Of a DNA stretch of 64,000 bases, positions 35,748 through 44,011 are shown piece after piece. Position 1 is the stretch's first letter; each line of letters begins with the position of its first letter. The notes below the pieces were generated by a model. That model was not told the DNA's origin and did not search any database. It worked only from the letters and a program-made list of their open reading frames with translations. This DNA comes from Pseudobdellovibrionaceae bacterium. Lineage in GTDB: Bacteria > Bdellovibrionota > Bdellovibrionia > Bdellovibrionales > Bdellovibrionaceae. The stretch covers positions 49,367 to 113,366 of the forward strand of contig JAOASS010000014.1 of NCBI GenBank assembly GCA_030158485.1. The letters run 5' to 3'. The position numbers and the translations under genes are program-made.

Positions 35748-37589
35748 ATGATGAAAAAAAGTTTAAATTGGTTCTGGAGTCTTTTTGCTATCAATAGCGT
35801 TATCGCACTTCTGATATCCATTCTTTATCTTTCAACCCCCTCCACAAGACCTGACAATATCATAGCCGCTCTTTTTACGGCCCCTTACTTTTGGGCTCAC
35901 TTAGGGCTCATGGCGATTCTTCTTTACAGTCCGTTTTTTTGGCTGACACTTTTTTTTCCACGGACATCTTTCTTAAAGTGGATTTTTTGTCTTTACATCT
36001 CGTTTATTCATACGATCTTACTTGTCGATACTTTTGTTTTTCAACAATACCGCTTTCATATTAACTTCTTTGTTCTTGATTTGTTTTTTAATGGCCAAGG
36101 TCAAGTCATTAGCTTTTCTTGGTATCTTTGGGCCCTTGTCATTTCTTTTATGACAGTACTTTGGGCTTTTCAAATTTGGCTCTCTCATACTTTTGAAAAG
36201 TCCGCAAATACTCAAAGTCTCAAAATTTCACGTTGGGTTTTAGGCCTGTGGTTTCTTATTTTTCTGGGATCACATCTCACTCATGCTGTGGCGGATGCTT
36301 TCTTTTACCGACCCATTATGAAAATCGGTAGCATCCCGCCGTTTGCCGTGCCGCTCAATGCTCAAGAAACATTTGCAAAATACGGGCTTGTTGATGTTGA
36401 AACCCATAAAAATCGATCTTTGATGTCAATCGATGAGGAATTAAAAAGTCTGGTTCAATATCCCCTTGAAGATCTCAATTGTAAAACTCCTGAAAAGCTA
36501 AACGTGCTTTTTATTCTTCTCGATTCAACTCGCTCTGATGTTTTAAATGAAGTTGTGATGCCTCACTCTTATGCATTGTCTCAAAAATCGACTGTCTTTC
36601 AAAAACATTTTAGTGGAAGCAATTCAACCCGTGGTGGAGTTTTTAGTTTCTTTTATGGCTTACCTCCACTTTACTTTGATAAATTTAAAGAAACCCACAC
36701 TTCGCCCGTGCTGATGGATCAATTTATTAAACATCAATACCAAACTCAAATCCTTGGTAGTGCTCCCCTTACAAAACCCGAATTTGATCGAACTGTTTTT
36801 AGTAAAATTGAAAATTTAAGAAAAAAATCGAAAGCTTTTCCAGCCTATGAAAGAGACCGTGAAATAACTGACGAATGGTTGCAGTTTACTTCAACTAGAA
36901 ATCCGAACTCACTGTTTTTTGGATTTTTATTTTATGATTCAGCCCATGAGTTTTCTTATGATCCTGCCCACGCTCAGTTTAATCCTTATTTAAAAGATAT
37001 TAATTATTTTACACTGAATAACTCGACAGATCCGACTTTGTTTTTAAATCGCTACAAAAATAGTGTCTATTATATCGATCAACAAATCGGACGAGTCATT
37101 GAAGATTTAAAAAAACAAAATCTGATGGATGACACTGTGATTGTTTTCAGTTCAGACCACGGTAAAGAATTTAATGACAACAAACTTAACTATTGGGGCC
37201 ATAATTCAAATTTCACGGATGCCCAAACACAAGTTCCCTTTTTTATTTACTGGCCCTCAAAATTTAAAAAAAATCGACCTCAAACCGTCGATCACTGGAC
37301 AACTCACTACGATTTAGCCCCGACGCTAATGGAAGAAATCTTTAATTGCAAAGCCCCGCCCGAAAGTCATAGTAGCGGGCGAAACCTTTTTACGGGAAAA
37401 GGGCATCAATGGGTTCTTCACGGAACTTACGGAGACTTTGGAATTCGACTCAAAGATCACTTTATCGTCATCAAAACGGCTGGCTCTTATGAAGTTTTAG
37501 ATTTAAATTATAAACCAGTCGAAAATATCAAAGTTGATTATGATATTTATAATAAAGCCCTTTTTGAAATGCGACGGTTTTATAAATAA
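35748..37589 (+). CDS. yejM: YejM/PbgA-like membrane protein with sulfatase-fold periplasmic domain
   Basis: Five membrane helices in the first about 190 residues match the DUF3413-type N-terminus of YejM (PbgA/LapC), an inner-membrane regulator of lipopolysaccharide synthesis. The periplasmic alkaline-phosphatase-superfamily domain (about 245-600) shows FILLDSTRSD with the nucleophile position Thr/Ser, FSGSNSTRGG, and FSSDHGKEFND plus GHNS as metal-binding segments. At 613 residues it is close to E. coli YejM (586). In E. coli it senses LPS and protects LpxC from FtsH; the same role here is inference. Confidence 0.88.
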   Translation: MMKKSLNWFWSLFAINSVIALLISILYLSTPSTRPDNIIAALFTAPYFWAHLGLMAILLYSPFFWLTLFFPRTSFLKWIFCLYISFIHTILLVDTFVFQQYRFHINFFVLDLFFNGQGQVISFSWYLWALVISFMTVLWAFQIWLSHTFEKSANTQSLKISRWVLGLWFLIFLGSHLTHAVADAFFYRPIMKIGSIPPFAVPLNAQETFAKYGLVDVETHKNRSLMSIDEELKSLVQYPLEDLNCKTPEKLNVLFILLDSTRSDVLNEVVMPHSYALSQKSTVFQKHFSGSNSTRGGVFSFFYGLPPLYFDKFKETHTSPVLMDQFIKHQYQTQILGSAPLTKPEFDRTVFSKIENLRKKSKAFPAYERDREITDEWLQFTSTRNPNSLFFGFLFYDSAHEFSYDPAHAQFNPYLKDINYFTLNNSTDPTLFLNRYKNSVYYIDQQIGRVIEDLKKQNLMDDTVIVFSSDHGKEFNDNKLNYWGHNSNFTDAQTQVPFFIYWPSKFKKNRPQTVDHWTTHYDLAPTLMEEIFNCKAPPESHSSGRNLFTGKGHQWVLHGTYGDFGIRLKDHFIVIKTAGSYEVLDLNYKPVENIKVDYDIYNKALFEMRRFYK

Positions 37590-37661
37590 GCTTTTTGCCC
37601 CTTTATTTTTGTCATTTAAAATATTTTTTAATTAATATCTGTGCTTATCGTCTAGCCCACA

Positions 37662-37677
37662 TGGCACTTTGCTTGCA
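37662..37677 (+). promoter_or_regulatory. Sigma-54 (RpoN) promoter
   Basis: TGGCAC-5-TTGCA matches the RpoN -24/-12 consensus exactly, with the required GG and GC ten bases apart. It lies in the 186-base gap upstream of the small membrane-protein gene at 37776, on the same strand. Transcription would start near 37688, giving a leader of about 88 bases. Confidence 0.75.
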
Positions 37678-37775
37678 GTCTTAAGCTGTTGAATAAGCGG
37701 GCTCTCAATTTGCAAAATTAGGTTTTAAATAAAATCTTCACAACTTGATTCCATCAATATAAAAAAGGAGACTTC

Positions 37776-38069
37776 ATGGAACAATCATCCCTTATCAATC
37801 CAACAATAAATCGAACACAAGTTCCAATCAAAGGACAAACAGCAACAGGACTTGAAAAAGTCGCTTCTAAAATTACCTCCGGTGGCTATATGTCATTAGC
37901 TTTAGGAAGTTTGGCATTATCAGCTGCTATTGCCGCCTTTTCGAAGCGTAAATCAATGGCCAATTTTGTGGGTCTTTGGGTTCCGACACTAATGTTAGTT
38001 GGAATCTATAATAAGCTGACTCAAACTGAAGACTCCGTCAGCACTCGTTCGCAAAAAAATCTTCACTGA
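37776..38069 (+). CDS. Small membrane protein, sigma-54-controlled
   Basis: A 97-residue protein: a polar N-terminus of about 35 residues, two hydrophobic segments (about 38-55 and 65-83) separated by a basic turn (SKRKS), and a polar tail. No family was recognised. A strong AAGGAG ribosome site precedes the ATG. The perfect sigma-54 promoter upstream suggests control by an NtrC-type activator, hence expression only under a specific signal or life-cycle phase. It is convergent with msrC. Confidence 0.75.
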   Translation: MEQSSLINPTINRTQVPIKGQTATGLEKVASKITSGGYMSLALGSLALSAAIAAFSKRKSMANFVGLWVPTLMLVGIYNKLTQTEDSVSTRSQKNLH

Positions 38070-38095
38070 GTTTAAAAATAAGTTCGTCTTGGTGT

Positions 38096-38563
38096 TTAAG
38101 AAAAGTGAACTCCCGAGGGGCGGGCATTCTGCCGCTCGAGGAGCGCTTCGGTAACGGCCTTAAAAAAGTTTTGAGATTCCAAATCGAATCTTGCGACTTC
38201 GGGTGAATCAATATCCAAAACACCGATCATTTCTTGATTCTTAAAAAGTGGAATGACCATTTCAGATCTAGAGTTCACATCGCAAGTGATATGATCCGGA
38301 AAAGTATGAACATCATCAACGACCATGACTTGTTGAGACTGGACAGATTTTCCACAAACTCCGCGACCAACTGCGATTTCAGTACATGCAGGTTTGCCTT
38401 GGAATGGCCCTAGAAAAAGTTTTTGACCCTCTAGCAAGTAAAAACCCACCCAATTAATCCGTGGATATTCAGACATTAAAAAGGCACTTGTATTAGCCAA
38501 ATCTGTGATCCAATAACCAGTCAAAAGGCTTTTATACTCTTTTAATAAACTCGCGTAATTCAT
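38096..38563 (-). CDS. msrC: Free methionine-R-sulfoxide reductase (GAF domain)
   Basis: Reduces free Met-R-sulfoxide using a GAF fold. The 155-residue protein has the conserved Cys set: CTEI, GVCG (second Cys after about ten residues) and HITCD, with the closing GVLDIDSP, as in E. coli MsrC/YebR. ATG 38563 was chosen because GGAGTGGGA lies immediately upstream; the frame extends 18 codons further without a ribosome site. It diverges from the phosphoesterase gene; the two starts are 65 bases apart. Confidence 0.93.
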   Translation of the reverse strand: MNYASLLKEYKSLLTGYWITDLANTSAFLMSEYPRINWVGFYLLEGQKLFLGPFQGKPACTEIAVGRGVCGKSVQSQQVMVVDDVHTFPDHITCDVNSRSEMVIPLFKNQEMIGVLDIDSPEVARFDLESQNFFKAVTEALLERQNARPSGVHFS

Positions 38564-38628
38564 TCCCACTCCAGAGGTGACAAGTACATTAGATGTCACC
38601 TGGCGCTGTGTTTGCAATAGGATTTAGT

Positions 38629-39681
38629 ATGAAAAGGGTTTTGAGCTGTTCCGTATTTTTAATTGGTTTGGCGCTACTCTTAGTGCCGCTCTTAACGATG
38701 GCGGAAAATGAGATGTGGCCTGTTTTGGCACCAGATGACATTCCTTGGAAATTCCAAACAAACTCCCGAATTATTGCCATTGGCGATATCCACGGTGACT
38801 TAGGTGCCCTACGCTACAATTTAGAGCAAAACGGAGTTATCGACTCTGGTGGCGATTGGATAGCGGGATCTGACCATCTTGTTTTAAATGGCGACTTAGT
38901 CAACCAAGGCACTGACAGCTTCGGTGTTTTGAATTTTGTGATTGAATTGCAAAAGCGTGCAAAAGTAAAAGGTGGATTTGTCCATACGATCCTGGGCAAC
39001 CATGAAATGATGTTGGCTCAAGGTAAATTCAACTTATTAAGCCCTCAGGACAAAATTTATTTTAAGAATTCCATACCAGGAAATTCAGGATCTGAAAAAG
39101 ACCAACTTCTTCGCGCTTTCACTGGAAACTCAAAGTATGCTGAATTTTTCACTCATTTAAATTCAATCATTCAAATCAATGAAATGATCTTTGTTCATGC
39201 TGGCTTAGGCAGCTGGGCTGTTCAAACTGACTTTGGTTCTGTTAACTCAACCGTCAGGGCTTGGTTTTCTTACTTTCAAACTCGATATTCACCAGATCTG
39301 AACCCTCGGCCCAGTCCCCCGTTGGAAACTGAATGGGTCGTTCATCAAGGGGCCAATCAAAGTCCACTTTGGACATCAGAAATGTTTGACGACTTAAACG
39401 ATCTAGCTGAAAAAAAAGAAAGAATGCCTGTTAGCGTTTTGCAGCAAATTTTAAATAAATTTAAAGCTCGATATGTAATCGTGGGACATATTATGACCCG
39501 AGACCGCCGCATTTCTTTGAACCACAGTCTTTATGATAAAGCCGTCATTCAAACAGATACAGGAAATTCAAATTATCACCAAGGTCAAATCAGCGCCCTC
39601 ATTTTTGAAAATAGTCTTCCAAAAGTCTGGCACTCTGATCGACCTCAAATAACAAATTCTTGCTTTAAGCGGCTGCAATAG
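38629..39681 (+). CDS. Exported calcineurin-like metallophosphoesterase
   Basis: A signal peptide (about 1-26) precedes a metallophosphatase domain with GDIHGD (metal ligands), NGDLVNQG, GNHEMM and a late GHIMT motif, all in family order. It resembles Shewanella-like protein phosphatases (SLP) in length and spacing. The substrate is unknown. ATG 38629 with AGGA upstream was chosen; an ATG 36 bases earlier lacks a ribosome site and would spoil the signal peptide. Confidence 0.9.
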   Translation: MKRVLSCSVFLIGLALLLVPLLTMAENEMWPVLAPDDIPWKFQTNSRIIAIGDIHGDLGALRYNLEQNGVIDSGGDWIAGSDHLVLNGDLVNQGTDSFGVLNFVIELQKRAKVKGGFVHTILGNHEMMLAQGKFNLLSPQDKIYFKNSIPGNSGSEKDQLLRAFTGNSKYAEFFTHLNSIIQINEMIFVHAGLGSWAVQTDFGSVNSTVRAWFSYFQTRYSPDLNPRPSPPLETEWVVHQGANQSPLWTSEMFDDLNDLAEKKERMPVSVLQQILNKFKARYVIVGHIMTRDRRISLNHSLYDKAVIQTDTGNSNYHQGQISALIFENSLPKVWHSDRPQITNSCFKRLQ

Positions 39682-39699
39682 TGATATCCTCATCATAAG

Positions 39700-40173
39700 A
39701 TGAAAGAACTTATCACAGAAATCACATTGCCCTACTCGAAAGAAGCTGTCTGGAAAGCTCTGACTGATTTTCCCAATTATTGTAATTGGAATTCATTTCT
39801 TCCCTCCATTCATGGGCCCCTTCAAGAGAAAAGTTTTCTTCAGTTAAAAATGGTCCCACCAGGACAGAGTCCACAAAATGTGACTGTGGAAATTATCAGA
39901 CTTGAACCAGGTGTCGAACTCAGTTGGCTTGGTCATTTCAAATCGATTCCTGGACTTATTGACGGAACTCACACTTTTTATCTTAAAAGTTTATCAACTC
40001 ATGAAACTCAATTGATTCACCGAGAAAAATTTCGCGGGATCCTCGTCCCCTTCGTTTGGAATTACTTTCTGAATCGATACCTTCGTCAAGGCTTTGAAGA
40101 CATGAACTCGGCCCTTCTGAAATATCTAAATGAGTTGGGCCAAAAGAAAATTGGTGCGGCCGGAGAGATTTGA
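39700..40173 (+). CDS. SRPBCC (START/Bet v1-like) domain protein
   Basis: A 157-residue single-domain protein of the polyketide cyclase/SRPBCC superfamily: ITLPYSKEAVWKALTDFPNYCNWNSF at the N-terminus, then alternating strands and a long C-terminal helix. It binds a hydrophobic ligand by analogy; the ligand is unknown. The last seven codons and the stop lie inside the antisense tRNA-Arg gene, so the C-terminal residues GAAGEI are encoded by the complement of the tRNA acceptor/T-arm. Confidence 0.85.
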   Translation: MKELITEITLPYSKEAVWKALTDFPNYCNWNSFLPSIHGPLQEKSFLQLKMVPPGQSPQNVTVEIIRLEPGVELSWLGHFKSIPGLIDGTHTFYLKSLSTHETQLIHREKFRGILVPFVWNYFLNRYLRQGFEDMNSALLKYLNELGQKKIGAAGEI

Positions 40174-40228
40174 ACTCCCGACACCCTGGTTCGAAGCCAG
40201 GTACTCTATCCAGCTGAGCTACGGCCGC
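40152..40228 (-). tRNA. tRNA-Arg, anticodon TCG, with encoded CCA
   Basis: The minus-strand cloverleaf is intact. The acceptor stem GCGGCCG pairs with CGGCCGC, the D-arm contains AGCTCAGCTGG, and the anticodon stem CCTGG/CCAGG holds loop CTTCGAA (anticodon TCG, reading CGA). The T-arm has GTTCAAATC. Discriminator A and an encoded CCA (40152-40154) complete the 77 bases. The 3' end overlaps the end of the opposite-strand SRPBCC gene by 22 bases. Confidence 0.96.
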
Positions 40229-40249
40229 ACATCTACTGAAGTTTGATTT

Positions 40250-40278
40250 ATAATAAAAGACTGACGCGGCGTCGACAA
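40250..40278 (-). promoter_or_regulatory. Promoter of tRNA-Arg
   Basis: On the minus strand, TTGTCG (40273-40278) and TATTAT (40250-40255) are exactly 17 bases apart and about 15 bases upstream of the tRNA 5' end after the expected start near 40243. A perfect 11-base palindrome GACGC-c-GCGTC (40263-40273) fills much of the spacer. Confidence 0.6.
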
Positions 40279-40317
40279 GAAAAGTGAATTCTGGCTAACC
40301 GCGCATGATCTATTTTT

Positions 40318-40965
40318 TTAGTCTTTGATGATTAAGTGATCCGGTAATTGATTATGAGCCAAACTTGCCGCTGGAAGATGGGACTGTAGGATTTCACCAC
40401 ACTTTTTTATCGCTTTTTCAAAGCCCACATAGACTTGGCCTTTTTTGAATTCATCCGTCATCAGTCTTACAATTTCATCCCAGGTCTCTGTTTGGTAATG
40501 AGCCGCAATTCCCTCATCTGCTAAAATAACGACTCGCCTTTCCATCACAGAGACAAAGATTAAAATCCCTGTTCGCTTTGTCGTTTTTTTCATTTGAGTT
40601 CGGTAAAATTCGAGTTCCGCACGAGCATGAACTTGGGATATTTCATCTTCATTCGGAGTCAACACTCTTTGAAACCAAGGAATTTTGGCCAAATAAACTG
40701 AAGAAAGATAAAACAAAATAAAAGCCACCGGAGGCGCCATTACACTGAGGCTGTCCCAATGATTTTGAATGTAAACAGTTTCCGCAATCACAAAAACCAA
40801 AGTCATCAGTGAAGTCAGAATCCACTTTACGTGGCCGACCGCACTTGATCTTCGAACAATGATGGGAACGATTTCGCCTTCAGTGCTTTTTTCGGCTTCT
40901 GCGACAATATCGGAAATTTTTTTAATTTCTGCATCTGATAAGTAAGATTGAATCCAATTTTTCAT
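40318..40965 (-). CDS. TPM-domain membrane protein
   Basis: TPM (YgcG-type) domain protein of 215 residues. An opening DAEIKKISDIVAEAEKSTEGEIVPIIVRRS is followed by two membrane helices (about 48-68 and 73-93), inserted ahead of the second half of the domain (RTGILIFVSVMERRVVILADEGIA). It is the third gene of a LemA-TPM-TPM operon. TPM domains are linked to membrane-protein quality control or photosystem repair in other lineages; the function here is unknown. Confidence 0.85.
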   Translation of the reverse strand: MKNWIQSYLSDAEIKKISDIVAEAEKSTEGEIVPIIVRRSSAVGHVKWILTSLMTLVFVIAETVYIQNHWDSLSVMAPPVAFILFYLSSVYLAKIPWFQRVLTPNEDEISQVHARAELEFYRTQMKKTTKRTGILIFVSVMERRVVILADEGIAAHYQTETWDEIVRLMTDEFKKGQVYVGFEKAIKKCGEILQSHLPAASLAHNQLPDHLIIKD

Positions 40966-40973
40966 TTATTTTT

Positions 40974-41705
40974 TCACCATGAGCTTGAAGATCCGCCACC
41001 GCTGAATCCCCCGCCTCCGCCAGACCAACCACCGCCGCCACTACTTCCGCCAAAGCCTCCACCACCAAAACCACCACCACCGGCCCAGGTTCCATTTGTG
41101 AAACGTCTTCGACCGCCACCCAATCTGCCAAAAAGAATCACTAAAATCCATAAAGGCACAATCACCCAAAATGGAAGCGAAACACCACGTTTTTTCGCCC
41201 GAGTCTGTGGTGTTGCCGCGGCTTTAAGCTCTTCACCGTCAAGGACAGAAAAAATCCCACGAATTCCTCGATAGACACCTTCTGACATTTGGCCTTGTTT
41301 GAAAAAGGGCGATACAATGTCTTCAGTAATTCTCTTAGCGTAGACATCCGGCATAAGACCTTCAAGTCCCTGCCCCACTTCAATTCTCATTTTTCTTTCA
41401 GTTGGAGCAATCAAAAATAAAAGACCATTATCCTTGTCTTTGCTTCCTAGTTTCCACTGGTCCGTAATTTCGATTGAAGCTTGTTCAATCGGCAGATCCT
41501 GTAATGATTTGGTAATAAAAACTTGAACTTGAGCCATACCCTTTTGATTAAAAGAAAAAAGCATTTGTTCGATTTCAGCTTGATGCTGAGGCGTCAACAG
41601 ACCCACTTCATCGATAACAGGTCCAGACAAAGGCGGTGTTTTAAACTGTGCCTGACTGAAGCTTACAACAAACAAAAAAAGGGGAATTCCAAAAAACCAA
41701 GACAT
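40974..41705 (-). CDS. Exported TPM-domain protein with Gly-rich tail (YgcG-like)
   Basis: A signal peptide (about 1-19), then a TPM domain (about 25-165; VIDEVGLLT, MRIEVGQGLEGLMPD), one membrane helix (about 175-195), and a Gly/Ser-rich tail of about 45 residues. This is the standard layout of YgcG proteins, which travel with LemA. The translation start overlaps the LemA stop (TAATG). The reverse-strand Pro-rich reading of the tail is an artefact. Confidence 0.9.
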   Translation of the reverse strand: MSWFFGIPLFLFVVSFSQAQFKTPPLSGPVIDEVGLLTPQHQAEIEQMLFSFNQKGMAQVQVFITKSLQDLPIEQASIEITDQWKLGSKDKDNGLLFLIAPTERKMRIEVGQGLEGLMPDVYAKRITEDIVSPFFKQGQMSEGVYRGIRGIFSVLDGEELKAAATPQTRAKKRGVSLPFWVIVPLWILVILFGRLGGGRRRFTNGTWAGGGGFGGGGFGGSSGGGGWSGGGGGFSGGGSSSSW

Positions 41706-42316
41706 TAAAATTTAACTTCTGGAGCTTGTTCGTTTTTTGTTTTTTCAGCTTCTGAAACATCCCACTGAGCCATTTTAGGATGATGATAAATTAAAGAGTT
41801 TGTAAAACTTGTTGGCGGTACAGAAATGAGGTTATTAAACTCTTTTATGGATTCAATATATCTTTGTCGAGCCACAGTAATTCGGTTTTCAGTTCCTTCA
41901 AGCTGAGCTTGCAAATCACGAAATTGAGCATCCGCTTTTAGATTAGGATAATTTTCAGTGATCATCATAAGCTTGCCCAAAGCTTGCGATAATTGACCTT
42001 GTGACTGTGCGTACTGATTCAACTGGGCAGGAGTCGCATTGCTAGGATCAATCGTGATACTTGTCGCTTTGGCACGAGCTTCTGTCACTTGAGTGAAAGT
42101 ATCTTGTTCATGCTTAGCATAACCTTTGACGACGCTGACAAGATTAGGCACCAAATCCGCGCGGCGTTTGTATTGATTTGTGACTTCCGCTAATGAAGCT
42201 TCAGTTTGGTTTTTTGCTTGTGGGATAGACTGAATTCCACAACCTGAAAGCCCACCTGCCAATGCTAAAAAACTGATAAAAATAATCCCTTTTTTTAAAA
42301 AAATATTCAATTTCAT
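41705..42316 (-). CDS. lemA: LemA-family lipoprotein
   Basis: The N-terminus ends in a lipobox-like GLSGC; the body is the helical LemA domain (QYKRRADLVPNLVSVVKGYAKHE..., ENYPNLKADAQFRDLQAQLEGTENRITVARQRYIE..., FNNLI). ATG 42316 was chosen because AAAGGAA precedes it; an earlier in-frame start adds 12 residues and has no ribosome site. It heads the LemA-TPM-TPM operon, a conserved association of unknown biochemical role. Confidence 0.92.
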   Translation of the reverse strand: MKLNIFLKKGIIFISFLALAGGLSGCGIQSIPQAKNQTEASLAEVTNQYKRRADLVPNLVSVVKGYAKHEQDTFTQVTEARAKATSITIDPSNATPAQLNQYAQSQGQLSQALGKLMMITENYPNLKADAQFRDLQAQLEGTENRITVARQRYIESIKEFNNLISVPPTSFTNSLIYHHPKMAQWDVSEAEKTKNEQAPEVKF

Positions 42317-42433
42317 TTTACAATTCCTTTTTGATAATTCGATCCTCAGCAACCGGACTATAAACCCTTAAAACGGCCCTCACAACAAGAACCGGATTTG
42401 ACAACCTCTGACAAACGTCATCCAATATCATCT

Positions 42434-43996
42434 ATGTCCATTCGCAACCTTAAATTGAAGTATCGGTTATCAAAACCTTATCTTTTCGTGGACAAAGCCG
42501 CTGGTCTCAACACTCATGCCCCCGATTCAGGCAAGCCAGGCCTGGTTGAAATGCTGCAATCTGAATTAGGACAAACGCTTCACGTCGTCAGTCGCCTTGA
42601 CAAAGGAACTTCTGGCGCCCTTGTCTTTGCTCTCAATATCGAAGCTGCCCAAAAATTAACAACTCAATTTGAAAAACACGAAATCAAAAAAAAATATCTG
42701 TTTCTGACACATCAAACACATAAGTTAACAGAAATCACCCATCATTCTTTGATCTACAAAGATGGAAATCTTCCCGCAAGTGATCCCAAAAATACGAAAC
42801 CAAATTCTTCGACAAAATTTAAATTTTTGAAAACTATCGGCGACTTTTATCTTTGGGAAGCCACACCTGAGACCGGAAAAAATCATCAGATTAGGCTTCA
42901 TGCTCAAGATTGCGGAATACCCGTGCTCGGAGATTCCGATCATGGTGGCAAAGTTTTTTATCGACTTTGCCTTCATGCTCAAGAAATTGAATTTCAAATC
43001 GACGGTTTGAAGCATCAGCATAAAGCCGCTCCACCCGTATGGATTAATGCTTTTGCAGAAGACTACCTTGAGCTATTTGAATGCCTTGCAAAACGAACAA
43101 GCCTTCTTGAGATTCCCAAAACACCAAACGAGTGTCTACGCTGGGTTCACCGGGAACTTGAGAACTTCAGAATCGATCAATTCGGCGATCATTTTTGGGT
43201 TTACTGGTATAAAAAAGAAGACCCGACTGAATTAGATCTTAAAAAATTTGAAGTCTTAGGTAAAACATTGAACTCAAGCGGTTGGATCAGAGAAATGATC
43301 AACCGTGGTGCTAAAGGAGACAGCTCTAGAATTTGGCCCATTGGCACGCCTTCCAATCGATGGGTAGCACAGGAAAATGAAATTCAGTATGAATTCAGAT
43401 CTGATCAAGGAATGTCACCCGGGCTTTTTTTAGATCAACGAGAAAACAGACAGTGGGTCAAAAATAATTCAAAAGACAAAAAAGTTCTGAATCTTTTTTG
43501 CTATACAGGTGGGTTTACTGTCAACGCCAGCTTGGGTGGAGCTTTAGAAACTTGCTCGATTGATGTGAGTAAAACTTATCTCGATTGGACTCAAATCAAT
43601 ATGATTCAAAACGGTCTTGATGTAAAAAGTGGAGCCCACCAGTTTTGGGAAGCTGATTGTTTGTTCTTTCTTAAAAGTTGCATCAAAAAGGGACGAAAAT
43701 TTGATTTGATTGTGTGCGATCCGCCCTCTATTGGCAGATCGAAAGAAGGGACTTTTCAAATTCATAAAAATTTACCTGAATTGCTCGAGTCCTGCTTAAA
43801 ATGTCTTGAAAACGAAGGTAAAATACTTCTTTCAACAAATTATGAAGGCTGGACCCTAGAGGATTTACAAAAGCAAGTTTTTGCTTATCGAAATATTTAT
43901 CCAATTGAGATCTTACCAACGCCGATCCCCACATTTGACTTCGAGTTGCCGAGCGAAGCCCCTTTAATGAAGTCCTTGATCGTGAAGCGCCGCTAA
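42434..43996 (+). CDS. Fused RluA-type pseudouridine synthase and RlmI-type SAM methyltransferase
   Basis: Two RNA-modifying enzymes in one chain. Residues about 10-210 are an RluA-family pseudouridine synthase (SRLDKGTSG with catalytic Asp56, then NHQIRLHAQDCGIPVLGD). Residues about 230-520 are a class I methyltransferase of the RlmI/RlmK (YccW) type (LDQRENR, motif I NLFCYTGGF near 353-361, motif IV DPPS at 429). RluA enzymes isomerise uridine and RlmI-type enzymes methylate rRNA cytidine or guanosine. ATG 42434 was chosen; an in-frame TTG at 42398 is possible. It lies upstream of queF. Confidence 0.88.
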   Translation: MSIRNLKLKYRLSKPYLFVDKAAGLNTHAPDSGKPGLVEMLQSELGQTLHVVSRLDKGTSGALVFALNIEAAQKLTTQFEKHEIKKKYLFLTHQTHKLTEITHHSLIYKDGNLPASDPKNTKPNSSTKFKFLKTIGDFYLWEATPETGKNHQIRLHAQDCGIPVLGDSDHGGKVFYRLCLHAQEIEFQIDGLKHQHKAAPPVWINAFAEDYLELFECLAKRTSLLEIPKTPNECLRWVHRELENFRIDQFGDHFWVYWYKKEDPTELDLKKFEVLGKTLNSSGWIREMINRGAKGDSSRIWPIGTPSNRWVAQENEIQYEFRSDQGMSPGLFLDQRENRQWVKNNSKDKKVLNLFCYTGGFTVNASLGGALETCSIDVSKTYLDWTQINMIQNGLDVKSGAHQFWEADCLFFLKSCIKKGRKFDLIVCDPPSIGRSKEGTFQIHKNLPELLESCLKCLENEGKILLSTNYEGWTLEDLQKQVFAYRNIYPIEILPTPIPTFDFELPSEAPLMKSLIVKRR

Positions 43997-44011
43997 GATA
44001 CATAAGCTTCT

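Noticed and set aside
40948-41274. Pro-rich reading frame on the plus strand
   Set aside because: It is the reverse complement of the Gly/Ser-rich tail of the exported TPM protein; no ribosome site.
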